64,000 bases of DNA from Pohlia nutans. Its lineage: Eukaryota > Streptophyta > Bryopsida > Bryales > Mniaceae. The position numbers were made by a program, and so were the translations under genes. The notes under the pieces were generated by a model. The model was not told where the DNA came from. It searched no databases and saw only the letters and a program-made list of their open reading frames with translations. Location of the stretch: positions 1,800,501 through 1,864,500 of the forward strand of contig CM040089.1 of assembly GCA_022496805.1 (NCBI GenBank), given 5' to 3'. Position 1 is the stretch's first letter, and each line of letters opens with the position of its first letter. Shown one piece after another: positions 34,591 to 45,752 of the stretch.

Positions 34591-36626
34591 CTCCTCGTCC
34601 TCTACTGCCTATAGCATCCACAACAAGACGATATGGTTTCAATATTAAAAAAAAAACCATATGAAATCTGCTGACATTGCTAGGGAATATACCAGTTTTT
34701 GGGTGAAGTGCTGCTCAGGAAACACCCAGTGTATGTTCTATGGAGAGAATGTATACATTTCAGCTCGTCCCATATAATTAGACCTTCTGAATGAAGCATA
34801 TGGTAATTTCAGAAACTTAGCCCATGTCAAATTATTGTGTGCACATCTTATAGCACCCTAAACCACACAAACTAGAAATATGACCTAAAAACGGATAACA
34901 ATTTGATACCGTAAGAACCATCCAATGATTTCCTTCAGGCTCAAAGGAGCATAGGGTAAAAAGGATACTAGAACCGTCCTGTCTCGTATTGACTAACCCC
35001 TGTTACCAAAAGCAACTCTCATCTCTTCCAATCAACACTTCCTTGGCCTTTAATTAGCATAAGTTGGCCTTCCTTTTTTCAAGTTGGGCGTAAGCATAAC
35101 TTGGCCAATGGAAATGACATTCTCTACTGTCCCTTCAATAGTGGTCTACAACCACCCACTTTGAGTGATTGCATAAGAAATCATCATATGTAGTGAAAAA
35201 ATAAAATTATCTCAACAAATTTGGCTCTTGTAGTGCAAAGTGATCTCTCTCAACTAATCTCCCCATGAAAGCACATATTAGTCAAAATGCTTACAGATAG
35301 TACCCTCTACCTTACGTCCAGGACAATTCAAGCCAGCAATTAGTACACCTGATGGCCAACACTTTCAAAACATTGGTAACCGAGAAGGCAAGCGAAGTCG
35401 GTCTTCCATAAGTGACATACTAATTACCAGTGATTTCTTTTTGGTAATTTTAGCCAAATTGCTACATAAAATCTGGGCTGGCTAATTGATACGGAGTACA
35501 AAGGATTTTTGAAAAAAAAAATGAATGATAGAAAGATTTGCCTAGGTATCACCCATGTATTGCCTAAGTAGCGCCTAGGTAGCACATGTTACCTATATAT
35601 TAATATGAAAAGAGTATCCAAGGAGCCTGGATTGCTCTTCAAGCCATGGAAAAGTAGCAAAAATGCTAAACTGCCTCCTGACGACAAATAAACTTTAAAA
35701 AAAAAACTGCTAATTACATATTAGTTACACACTAATCTCACATTAGTTAGATACTAATTGCATCCTCTCCATCAAGAAAGTTACACGTTCATACTAGGTT
35801 TACCAAGAGGCTTGCTAATCAAAGATACTGTAACTGCTTCAAAGTAGACAGATCGAAGCCATGACAAAGACCTTACAGAGATAACTGCGTTTCAAAGTCC
35901 CAAAAGCGGAAGTTTGCAAGCTTTCTAAATGTCACGATTGGAGAATGAAGTTGTTGGCCACCTAACAACACTCACAATAACTTTTGGCCTACGTACAGAT
36001 GCTCAACTAGACGCAAAACCACAATAAAAATAAATCCAAGTAAACGTAGCTGTGAACCCCCCATGACTGTTGCGATTGGACTCTAGAATCCATGAAATTC
36101 AAAACCCTGAAACAGAGAGCAACTCCGAAATCACAGAAAACTGATTCTTTTCAAAAATCGAAAGATGTGCACAGAAAAAAAGCAGGAAAGCCTCGGAATC
36201 GCACCAGAAAAATCGCACTTTCGGAGCTGGAATGATCTGTTTCTGCTCAAGCTTGTGGAAACCCAACAACAACTCTGGAAAGGAAGAAAGGGAATGAGTG
36301 AGTGAGTGAGTTCACTTGCTTGTGTGTCAGTCACGGTTCTCCTCTGCAATCAAAGAAACGGTGATGCATCGCGCAATGCCTGCGGGGATAAAACGGTGGA
36401 ATCGATCCCAGCTCTCCAATTCAACTGCGCCAGATCTCGACGTCACAGGGTAGCCTTTACATTACCCTGCAGATTCTGCAAAGCAATTGCCACGTCACTC
36501 TTAAGCGGTCACAGCCAATTAAATGATGACACGTGTCACTTTTGCACTAGAATAATTAATGGTATTTTTGTCGAATCTGACCCCTACTCTGATCCATTAC
36601 CTACTTTTAAGTTAATACTCACTACT
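34591..36626 (-). other. LACS leader region: probable long 5' UTR intron and promoter
   Basis: A splice-acceptor-like CTATAG lies just upstream of the LACS start codon. The next GC-richer, leader-like DNA is near 36200-36500, so the first noncoding exon is probably there and a long intron separates it from the start. I could not fix the donor or the transcription start. The intron contains a hAT MITE. Confidence 0.4.
35428..35709. mobile_element. hAT-type MITE, TSD CTAATTAC
   Basis: Starts CAGTGATTTCTTTTTGG and ends AAAAAACTG, with CTAATTAC on both sides (35420-35427, 35710-35717). The interior is reversed relative to the two copies in the LACS introns (GTATTGCCTAAGTAGCGCC). Confidence 0.92.
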
Positions 36627-36629
36627 GTA

Positions 36630-37217
36630 CAGTCAGGTACTGGCCGTTAACGAATTACAGAGGGATTTTTCTGAAAACTTTGAAAATTCATTGTGAACTC
36701 AAAAATGATCGGATTTGAGAACCGTAAAGTGTGTTGGAATCACATTAGAGTGTACTATAATATTATGATAAAACATCAATTCCTTTTTGTGCTATCATAT
36801 AACATATAACAAGTATTTTATATACCATTTACCATTGACTACTCCTAAGCCAAAAACTACTTCCTCCAAGCCAAAAACCAAACAAGCTATATATCAATGA
36901 TACCACAAATATGTGCTCAAGTATCCCAAGAACAACTTTGGAAGCTCATTCCAAATTTGCAATTGAAATTTACATTGTAATTGAAGCAAAAGATAGGAGT
37001 AGTCAATGGTAGATAGTGTATAAGGTAATTGTATTGTGTTGAATGATATTACAAAAAGAAACTGATATTTTATCATAATATTGTAGTATACTTTGATACG
37101 GTTCCAACACACTTTACGGTTTTCAATTCTGATAATTTTTGAGTTCACAATGAATTTTCAAAGTTTTTAGAAAAACTCCCTACAAGAAGGAATTCGTTAA
37201 CGGGTAGTACCCGACTG
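36630..37217. mobile_element. Fold-back element, TA-CAGTC...GACTG-TA, 588 bp
   Basis: Left end CAGTCAGGTACTGGCCGTTA, right end GGGTAGTACCCGACTG; both flanked by TA. The arms of about 170 bp pair well (AAAACTTTGAAAATTCATTG / CAATGAATTTTCAAAG; GTGTGTTGGAA / TTCCAACACAC). The centre is unpaired. The open frame at 36894-37148 (-) is part of this element. Confidence 0.82.
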
Positions 37218-37257
37218 TACACGTAATCTAACGTTTCTTACTAATTTAGAAACTTAA

Positions 37258-37602
37258 CCCCTAAATGCCTAGAGCCCTCTTCAAATTTGCCAGTTTTGCA
37301 AAGATGCATTATGAAATGCAACTAAGAGGGATATTTCGAACTTGATGTATGAATAAAAGTTGTACACTATGAATTTTAAATTCTATCCATATGGTTAGGT
37401 CTATGTTTGTTATTACCAATATTTTTGTATAAAATCTGAAACTCAAAATTCAAAATTCTTTTGTAATTCGATTACAAATGAGATATTGACAATCTGTGGA
37501 TGAAATTTGTTGTGATTGGTTGAAATGTAATACTGTAAGCGTAGTGACTTTTGAAAAAAAATTGGTTGCTTAATTTTATGAGTTGACTTTTTTAAAAGCA
37601 CT
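37258..37602. mobile_element. TTAA-type element remnant (subfamily D)
   Basis: Left end TTAA-CCCCTAAATGCC (TTAA at 37254-37257). The next 345 bp match 6478-6823 in reverse. It stops at a poly-T tract at about 37617. Confidence 0.6.
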
Positions 37603-37616
37603 TTTACACTGGTTTT

Positions 37617-38095
37617 TCTTTTTTTTTTTTTTTTTTTTTTTTTGCAGCCACTGTTTGGAATTTAGCAGCCGCAGTTGTATCCACCTTGAATTTTTTTCTT
37701 TATTATTTTTATTTTTGTAAGATTCGGCGTCACAAATGGTAAGCTAAATACTAACAAAGAAGAAGAAAAAAAAAGCTTATTTAAAAAAAAAAAAATAGGG
37801 TTTAGCACCACAAATGACAAGCTGAATTCTAACTAAGAAGAAAAAGAAGGAAGAAATTTTAAAAATCAAAAAAATCAAAAATCAAAAAATTAACCTTGGT
37901 GCGAGTGTGGGATCTGCGGCTACACAAGAAGAGCCAAAAAAGGAAAGAAAAGAATGAAGATAAAATAGAAGGAAAAAAAAATGACAAGAAGAAAGACAAG
38001 ACGAAGGCAAGAAAGAAAACAAGAAAGTAAACAAGATAAACGAAAAAATAAAATAAAAAATAAAAACAAAAATAAAAAACACATAAAAGAATTGT
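37617..38095. repeat. Low-complexity poly-T and long purine-rich tract
   Basis: A run of about 25 T is followed by a purine-rich (A/G) region with AAGAAGAAAAAG-like repeats at roughly 37750-38090. On the minus strand this produces a spurious Phe/Leu/Ser-rich frame. Confidence 0.7.
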
Positions 38096-39229
38096 TTGTT
38101 TACAATGTAAGAGATTGTAAAAAGACAAAAATCGCCATTTCTTAAAGATTCTTTTTGACAAAATTTTAATGCGTCTGAGGGTCAAGTGCATGATTAAATG
38201 GCCAAGTGCATAAATAGCAAATTGTGTGTTACTGGCTCTGCTTTGCCCTTGAGGAGAATGTGCAGAATATCCAACATCATCATCCACGCAAAATCAATAG
38301 CTAGCTTGTTTTATAGGAAGGCAGAGGTAATGGCAATTGAGAGGGGAAGGTCAACAAGATCTCAAAACTCCAAACACATAATAAAAAAAGAAAAAAAAAG
38401 ATTCTACTTATTTTTTACGGCTAAACTAGTTTTGCATGAGTTTGAAGACCACCAAGCTCTTACACACCTAATAATGAGAGGCCATTAAGCTCTTCCACAT
38501 CTTATAACTATTTAGAGGGAACAAGTAAGAGTATACTAAAGCAAAACACATGGTATTTTATTCAAACACAACTTCTCTTTTAAGATAACTTTATTGTAGT
38601 GACTTAGTGCGGGCACTAGAGCAACTCGCCAACCAACGTTGGCTGACAACTTTTTTTTTAATAATTAAAAGTAATTAAAAATAAAATAAATAAATAAAAG
38701 TTTTTAATTTTAATTTTAATTTAATTTAATTTTAAATTTTGGATGGCGCTACAAGCGCCAAACTACGTACCGACAGGCTCTGGCAGCTTTTTTATTTCTC
38801 CTTTTTTTTCATTTTTTTTCACTCCACTCCAACAACCTCCAGCGACCGGCTCTGTCCATCCCTTTTCTAAATGAACTTCTATACCGTTAGATGGATGTAA
38901 AGGCAGTGCACGTGAAGGCTACTAAATGTTATGAATAGCCCAAGGAACAAGGTAATTTTTTAGGGGTATTGGAACAAATTCTTTACTTTAAAGAGATCCA
39001 GATGACAAAGGTACAAAAATTCATTCATTGATTCCCCACCGTTTGTAAATTATAGGTCTTTGAAGAGTAGGTGCTTTAACCTTTTTGTCTATACAAAGAA
39101 CCTAAATTTTAATACTTATTATAATTCTCGAAGATCCTAAAATCAAATACCTCTTATCGAATTGGGGCATCTAGGATGCAATTCATGATACTTTTTGTGT
39201 TGGAAAAAACACCACCTATATGGCACATA
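38096..39229. other. Intergenic with a fold-back element fragment
   Basis: The stretch 38440-38580 matches the right arm of the fold-back element at 23992-25076 and lacks its nested insert. The rest is AT-rich with TAAAAT-type repeats near 38650-38745 and no recognisable gene. Confidence 0.45.
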
Positions 39230-39847
39230 GCATAATAGAGCAATGGGAGTCAACAACCTTTTGCAATTGGACCACAGTCTAATGCATGATTTATCTATTT
39301 CTGGAATGACCCTACTACAGAATTCACAAACTCCAGAAATCAGCGAAAATTTCCAACGGAGGATATAGAAGGATTTTGGCCAACGGAGGATCCTCCGATA
39401 GATCGCCGCATACTTTCCGCCTACGGAGGATCCTCCGATGTGCTCCATTATGTTCCACATACAATGTTCAACACATACAATGCTCTTTGCATAGTAAGTA
39501 AATTTTGTCATTAGTCCCTAAAAAAAAGTAGAAGTTGTTCTATCGGGGGATCCTCCGATAGGATCACTTGAATACCCCCGTGGTCAAAAATTCAGCTAGA
39601 GTCGCCCGGCTTAATTATTTTTTTGTCCAGAATTAGACAGTCCATATTTGAGCCCTTTTTCCAGAACTAGATAAATCATGCATTCTAGTTACAATTAGAA
39701 ACTAAATTTACATGGCAATGACACGGTAGTCCCAAAATTCATGGAATACAATGGCATTCCTTCATTACTTAGAAAAGTGGTGCTAAGTGAAGATTCTCTT
39801 TTGATCCAATTTTCAAAAAGATGCTCTATTGCACTGCTCTATTATGC
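39230..39847. mobile_element. MITE, GCATAATAGAGCA family, copy 3, with nested element
   Basis: The outer parts match the 15605 copy (GCATAATAGAGCAATGGGAG; TTGCACTGCTCTATTATGC). A 400-bp element (39283-39682) sits inside. The host DNA is a tandem repeat whose second unit (39908-39985) lacks the MITE. Confidence 0.82.
39283..39682. mobile_element. Nested 400-bp element with TGCATGATTTATCTA ends
   Basis: The terminal inverted repeat is TGCATGATTTATCTA plus TTCTGGA in diverged form. The interior carries three palindromes CGGAGGATCCTCCG (39384-39397, 39424-39437, one mismatch at 39544-39557) and a half site near 39356. No target duplication could be fixed. Confidence 0.72.
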
Positions 39848-39977
39848 TATGACAAGTGGAGTATGACTAACTTTCACTTTCAAATTTTCTATAAACCAGT
39901 TGAATGTGTTGAAAAAACATCACCTATATGGCACAAGTGGAGTATGTCTGACTTTTCACTGTCAAATTTTATATAAA

Positions 39978-40265
39978 CTAGTGTGGCCCTCTGCTGTTGG
40001 CCCAGATGTTTCTCGTAATTTAACCATGTTTTTACTTTTTATTTTCATTTTACAATAATTTATCCATAACTTAATTCAGTTTATGGTAATGAAATTCGAT
40101 TAAAAATTCACAACTTTTACACCGTAGGTCCAAAAGTCAAGAAACAACTTTGGTGCACTCCTTCTTATTGACAGCTTTCTAACGATACCAAGAACGTGGT
40201 CGACAACTCCATGGTTCAGGAGATCGCAACATAACATATAAAAAAACAAAACAAACAAACCACCT
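39978..40265. repeat. Direct repeat, left copy
   Basis: It starts near CTAGTGTGGCCCT and ends at AAACAAACCACC. It is a diverged match of 41811-42150 (CTAATGTGGCCCT ... AACAAAACAAGTAAAC). The two copies stand immediately either side of the TTAA element at 40273-41798. Confidence 0.6.
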
Positions 40266-40272
40266 TCCTTAA

Positions 40273-41798
40273 CCCTTTGATGCGCATGTGTTTATATACT
40301 GGACGATGAACATATTCACATTATTCTCTTGACTATATACATGGACAATTTTCATCCATCCAAATTTCTCTTGGTTCTTGTGCTAGTTGCCTATCATTTG
40401 TATAGTATGGATCTTCAAAATAAGATTTGCGATTTTTTTTAAATAACAGAATTGGTTTATGTCAAATTTCATTCTTAGTTCCAAAAGTGAGACCTTAAAC
40501 ATACTTTTCCAAAATAAGTAGAATCAAATAACGGGAATCATACCACCTCACAATGTTATTTCAAATTCACTACAACAATTTTTTGATTTTTTGGGTTAGT
40601 TTGGGATTTTTAATTGAATTTCAAAAGAAAATCTGGAAAATATAATCACAATTTATTAATAAAAAATATGATAAATCCATATGTACAGTGGGGTGACACC
40701 GAAATTGTCACCTTGTGCAATTTCAGGGATAGTGCCCACACTCCTGCCAACTTTGACACCCTCCCGAGCGCTGGAAAATTGTTATTTATACATGAAATTT
40801 TAGACACAAAATCATTGTTATGTTGAAAACATGTGTACCAAATTTCAAAGCTAGAAGATTTATAAAAAAAAAGATATTCAAGATTTACTAACAAGGAGTA
40901 GCTGTAAGAAATGTTTCACAGCTGCCAACTTTGACACCCTCCCAAGGATTGAAGAATTTTTTTTTCACATGGAATTTTTGGAGTAGGAACATCTTTATGT
41001 TGTTTACACATATGAAAAAATTCAAGTCCAAAAGACCCACAAAAAAAATGATATTCCAAATCTACCAACAGGTGTAGTTGTGAGAAACAAAGAGGAAAAA
41101 TTGTCTCACAACTTTGACTGCCTCTCTAGGGTTGGGAATTTGTTATTTTAAAATGGAATTTTTGGCACAAAATCAATTTTTAGTTGATCACACGTGCAAA
41201 AACTTTCATGTTGAAATAACAAATACTCAACTCTAGGGAGGCTGTCAAAGTTGTGAGACGATTTTCCTCTTTGTTTCTCACAACTACACTTGTTGGTAGA
41301 TTTGGAATATCATTTTTTTTGTGGGTCTTTTGGACTTGAATTTTTTCATATGTGTAAACAACATAAAGATGTTCCTACTCCAAAAATTCCATGTGAAAAA
41401 AAAATTCTTCAATCCTTGGGAGGGTGTCAAAGTTGGCAGCTGTGAAACATTTCTTACAGCTACCCCTTGTTAGTAAATCTTGAATATCTTTCTTTGTATC
41501 AATCTTCTAGCTTTGAAATTTGGTACACATGTTTTCAACATAACAATGATTTTGTGTCTAAAATTTCATGTATAAATAACAATTTTCCAGCGCTCGGGAG
41601 GGTGTCAAAGTTGGCAGGAGTGTGGGCACTATCCCTGAAATTGCACAAGGTGACAATTTCGGTGTCACCCCACTGTACAAATGTGATCTTCACATTGACG
41701 TTTACAAATTAGCTTTGTACATCAACTCCATTTTTGTGATTCATCCAACATTTCAAAACGCATCTTCGAAATCAATGTTGAATCGGGACTTTAAACGG
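40273..41798. mobile_element. TTAA-flanked element, subfamily A, carrying a fold-back insert
   Basis: Left end TTAA-CCCTTTGATGCGCATG (TTAA 40269-40272), right end GGGACTTTAAACGG-TTAA (41799-41802). The parts outside 40686-41675 add up to about 536 bp, the normal length of subfamily A. Confidence 0.82.
40686..41675. mobile_element. 990-bp fold-back element, TA-CAGTGGGGTGACACC ends
   Basis: Ends CAGTGGGGTGACACCG and its complement, flanked by TA. Arms of about 460 bp pair closely round a centre near 41180. Each arm consists of about two and a half diverged units of 178 bp that begin CTGCCAACTTTGACACCC (40742, 40920, about 41098). The mirrored open frames at 40646-40894 (-) and 41467-41712 (+) are arm sequence, not evidence for a protein. 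Confidence 0.88.
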
Positions 41799-41810
41799 TT
41801 AATATATAGA

Positions 41811-42150
41811 CTAATGTGGCCCTGAATGTTCCCCGTGTTCTACATGTCTTTTGTGCTCCCTATGTTCTCCATGTACTCGTGCGTTCCTAGTGTTCCCATG
41901 CGTTTCCATGTTCCATTCTTTTGCTTTTGCTTTTTCTTTTTAGCATAATTTATTCATAATTTAATTTAATTTATGGTGACAAAATTCAATTGAAAATCCA
42001 TAACTTTCACACCATATGCCCAAACGCGATGAAACAAACTGCATGCACCCCTCCTCGTCGAGACCTTTTCAACTGTACCGAGAATGCGGCTGGGAGACGC
42101 ACGGTCGAAGAGAACTCAACATAACGTATAAACAAAACAAAACAAGTAAA
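41811..42150. repeat. Direct repeat, right copy
   Basis: It matches 39978-40265 with many differences. A block of GTTCC/GTTCTCC-like short repeats (41825-41915) is extra in this copy. Confidence 0.6.
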
Positions 42151-42500
42151 CAACTTTCTTTATTTTTATTTTTATTTTTTAAAGTTTTTTTTTATTTTTA
42201 TTTTTCCACTTTGTTCATGAATTTTATTTCATTATCAACCAAAAATGGTTCTAATTTGATTGTCAAAAATTCAACCACAACAGCTTAAAAGTGGGTGGTA
42301 TAAGGATAATTTATCTTTGACAACATTTTTTTTGAGATAAAAAATAATAGAAAATTAAATCATTTTTGAGACGAATTCAATTAGACCATGCCGAATTTCT
42401 AATTCTCAAAAAGAAATTACGCCATGAAATCCCATGAGTGATAAAAAAGAATTGCATAAAAAATAGTGATGGTGGCCATGGGAAACTTTGAGACTTCTAT

Positions 42501-42766
42501 CACTACTAGAGAAATGGGGTTCCTAACACGCACAAAATCAACAGAAATTTTGTTGGTTCTATGCGGGTTAGGAACAGTTGATTCCGGAAAAATCAACACA
42601 AACTTGTTAGTACCAAGAGAAAATCAACAGGAACTTGTTGGTTACAACAGAAAACTTGTTGGTTCTGTGCTGATGACTAATTGTTTGCTACATTAAACCC
42701 ATTCTCTGTTGGTTCCAACAGATGTGTGTTGGTTTTGTCTTGGTTTTTACGCACTCTTTAGTAGTG
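42501..42766. mobile_element. CACTA-type MITE, TSD TAT
   Basis: Starts CACTACTAGAGAAATGG and ends CACTCTTTAGTAGTG, with the triplet TAT on both sides (42498-42500, 42767-42769). CACTA ends and a 3-bp duplication define the CACTA/EnSpm superfamily. The interior repeats AACTTGTTGGTT-like blocks at least five times. Confidence 0.88.
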
Positions 42767-42769
42767 TAT

Positions 42770-44694
42770 GCAACTAAGACTGCACCTCGCCCTAGCTTTA
42801 ATTGGTCAGTCTATTTCTAAGTGGTTACCATCATTCCTTCCTTGACACTATCGAGTGTCTAATTCCATTTTTGCAAGTAATCTATTGCATTAGTAGCCCC
42901 TATGATTGTGGGAGTCAGGTGGGAATCTTTTGTTGCATACAAACTTCAATCACCATACTACCATAATTTACAAAAGTTTTGAAAATCACTCTCATTGTGT
43001 GCACAACATTTAGGATTAAAAGTTGGATTTGGTCTCATTTCAAAAATATTGGCGAGAGTTTGGATTTGATACCAAACTCAAGACTTGAGGTTTTTTTTAT
43101 TGTCTCTGCAATCACAAAATAACGATAAACACTGAATGAAGAATGGTAGATCTTTAAATGCTTATGGCACACAAATTTCTTAGGGTTAGAAAACGAGCTT
43201 GGACTTTTTTGAAATTCTCTTGAGATGTATTACAAGATGGAGTGTTTGTTTGTTTCATTTAATAAAAAAATGTTCAATATATTGAGGATCAAATTAATTA
43301 TCTTTGATAGCACATTTGAGTTTGAAAGTTTTGGGATGAATGACTATAGGGTACAACTTGAAGGCACTCCTATGTATGCCTCATATAAGAGGGAGCCGTA
43401 CAAGGGGTTGGGTTGAAAATTTTAGTTGTTTTTGGGTTGAAAGTGGTTTTAACCCCGAGCTGCACATGGAGAGTAATTTCAACTTTTGAGAAAAATTCTC
43501 AATTGCGGTTCCTCTTCCTTTGATTGAAAATTCACAACGTTAATTTGGATGCATTACAAAAGTCTGAACCCTCATGTAGGCCCTTTACATGTTACCAAAA
43601 AAAAACAGCGAAGCTAAATATGAGAAGCAACTTTCTGACTAATTGGGGTGTCAGCTTGTATTGAATACATGACAGTTTGCCCTAAGTGTTCATATTATGA
43701 ATAGAGATTTTCAGTTGAAGACTTAGTAATTAAGATAAATAAAACCCAAGAATGCTATTGTCAGCTGAGATTGTATAGTACATGTGGGAGTGCAGTATGG
43801 TAGATAAATGCACAATCATCACTTAGCACCTGCAGTCACAACTTATGATTGTTAAAACTTGCACCATGTTCCAATACAAAGGACTGCAGCTCAACTTATA
43901 ACAGGTAATCGTATTGTTTGAATATAAAATCCTAAACGTGCTGGGTATCCCTCTTAAATTATCAAAGAATGTATACCCAACATCTGACCCAGCTGAAGCC
44001 GTCATGATCACATCCCTACAGTAGTGAGCAACAATAGGAGATATTTGGACATTCAAGACAAAATAAATGTAATCTTGAGGTCCTCTTGAGCACATCCTAG
44101 AGGCCCCCCCGTGAGCTGACATTTTCTCTAATGGTACATCCTCCCATCGTTCAACTAAACCCAATTTCAACCCAACCCCCTACGTGGCCCTCGGTTAGGT
44201 TGAGTTTGGTCAAAAATACTCAACACATTTGAAGAACTCAACCCAAACTCAATCCAACCCAACTTTTAGTGTGGCACACCTCATAGTTGGGTGAATTGTA
44301 TAGGAGTTGGGTTGGAAATTTCAGGTGTTTTTTAATTGCAAATAATTTCAACCTTGGAACATACATAGAGAGTAATTTGAACCATTGAGGAAAAATCTAC
44401 ATCTTGTTCCTTCATTTGAGAAAATTCTCATCCATGGTCCCAGTTTTCCTTCACTCAAAAATTTACACTGTTAGTTTGAATAGTGCCTCTTTCACTGTTC
44501 AACTAGTAAACCCAATTTTAACCCAATCGAACTCAATCCAACCTCCAATGCAACCCTTAGTTGGATTGAAAACACTCAATGCAAATTCACTCCTTAGCGC
44601 AAACTCATTCCTCAACGAAAACTCATCTCAACCCAAACTCAATGCTTTGTGGGGTCCTCCTGTATCGGGTACAATAGTTGGATAGTTACCTAGT
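42770..44694. other. Intergenic with a diverged local duplication
   Basis: Blocks near 43398-43520 and 44295-44460 share GGGTTGGGTTGAAAATTT-like and GAGAGTAATTTCAAC-like sequence in the same order. Many AACCCAA/CAACCCAACC motifs lie between 44150 and 44680. No gene recognised. Confidence 0.45.
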
Positions 44695-45417
44695 TTAACC
44701 TCTAAATGTCATTACAACCAGAATCTAACAGATGGATGTATCCAAAGTGAAGTATCACAGAGTAAATGAAGGAATTTTCATCCAACTCTTTTCGTGAAGG
44801 CTCTTCGTTGGTCATGCCACCTCTTCAAGTTAAATTAAGGTCATTTAAGCAATTTTTTAATTTTACATGGGGTCCCAAATACTCAAAAGGTTGTAAAAAC
44901 AGTTCACAATGTAGTGGATTTTGGATTTTTTGTTTTTTCTTCCTTAAACTAAATTTAGGCCATGAAAATGAGTTCTATTGCATTTGAGTTTAACTAACAA
45001 AATGAAATGAAGTTTACCAAGTATAGTTTCTATTTCACTTTGAATTTACGGAAAACTATGAAAATTGAGTGTTTTATTTGAGTTACAAGTTTGGAAGGTA
45101 TTACCATGGTGTAGGGATTTTTCTAAATTTAGATAAATGAATGATTTTGATTTAGATTTACTGTGCTTTTTTTCATTTTAATTTACACATTTGGTAAAAA
45201 AATCGGAATTTTTGAGTATATTTTGTAATTGATATGAGTTTTTTTTACGATCACTTCAAAATATCATAGTAATTTCAAATTTTCACCAAAATTTAAGAAT
45301 AATTCATGATTTGTAGTAGACACATGGGTTCATCATAGCATAATAGAGCCATGCAATGAAGCACCCTTTTGAAAACTGAATCAGAAGAAGATCAAAAGAG
45401 AATCTTCACTTAGATTC

Positions 45418-45659
45418 GGGGAATGGCATGATATGGGTATCATTTTTACGCGTCTCACATAGTGTGACTTATGTCTAACTCATTTTAATGTGTGCTAGAA
45501 ATGCCATCTTTAACACCATGTATATATAGTTGCAGCCATGGTGACTATAAAACCCTCTAATTTTTGTAATTTTCCAATGTCTTTTTCTTACCAAAAAAAT
45601 ATTTCTCAAAAATCACATTATTTTTAGAAGAAGTACCCATATCAGGTCATCATCCATTC
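45418..45659. mobile_element. Nested 240-bp element with TGATATGGGTA subterminal repeats
   Basis: Inserted in AGATTC of the host MITE, as shown by the uninterrupted copies. Inner ends TGATATGGGTATC and TACCCATATCA are inverted, and ATTC occurs at both borders. The superfamily is unknown. Confidence 0.6.
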
Positions 45660-45752
45660 ACTTTTTAAGTAATGAAGAAATGCCATTTGTATTCCATGAA
45701 TTTTGGGAATATTGAGTCATTGCCATGTAAACTTAGTTTCTAGTTGTAACTA

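Noticed and set aside
37859..38287. 142-codon Phe/Leu-rich frame on the minus strand, at first sight a membrane protein
   Set aside because: It is the translation of a purine-rich low-complexity tract; the hydrophobic run is a composition effect.
40646..41712. Two nearly identical 70-80 residue open frames on opposite strands
   Set aside because: They are the two arms of the 40686-41675 fold-back; the likeness follows from the palindrome and gives no sign of a protein.
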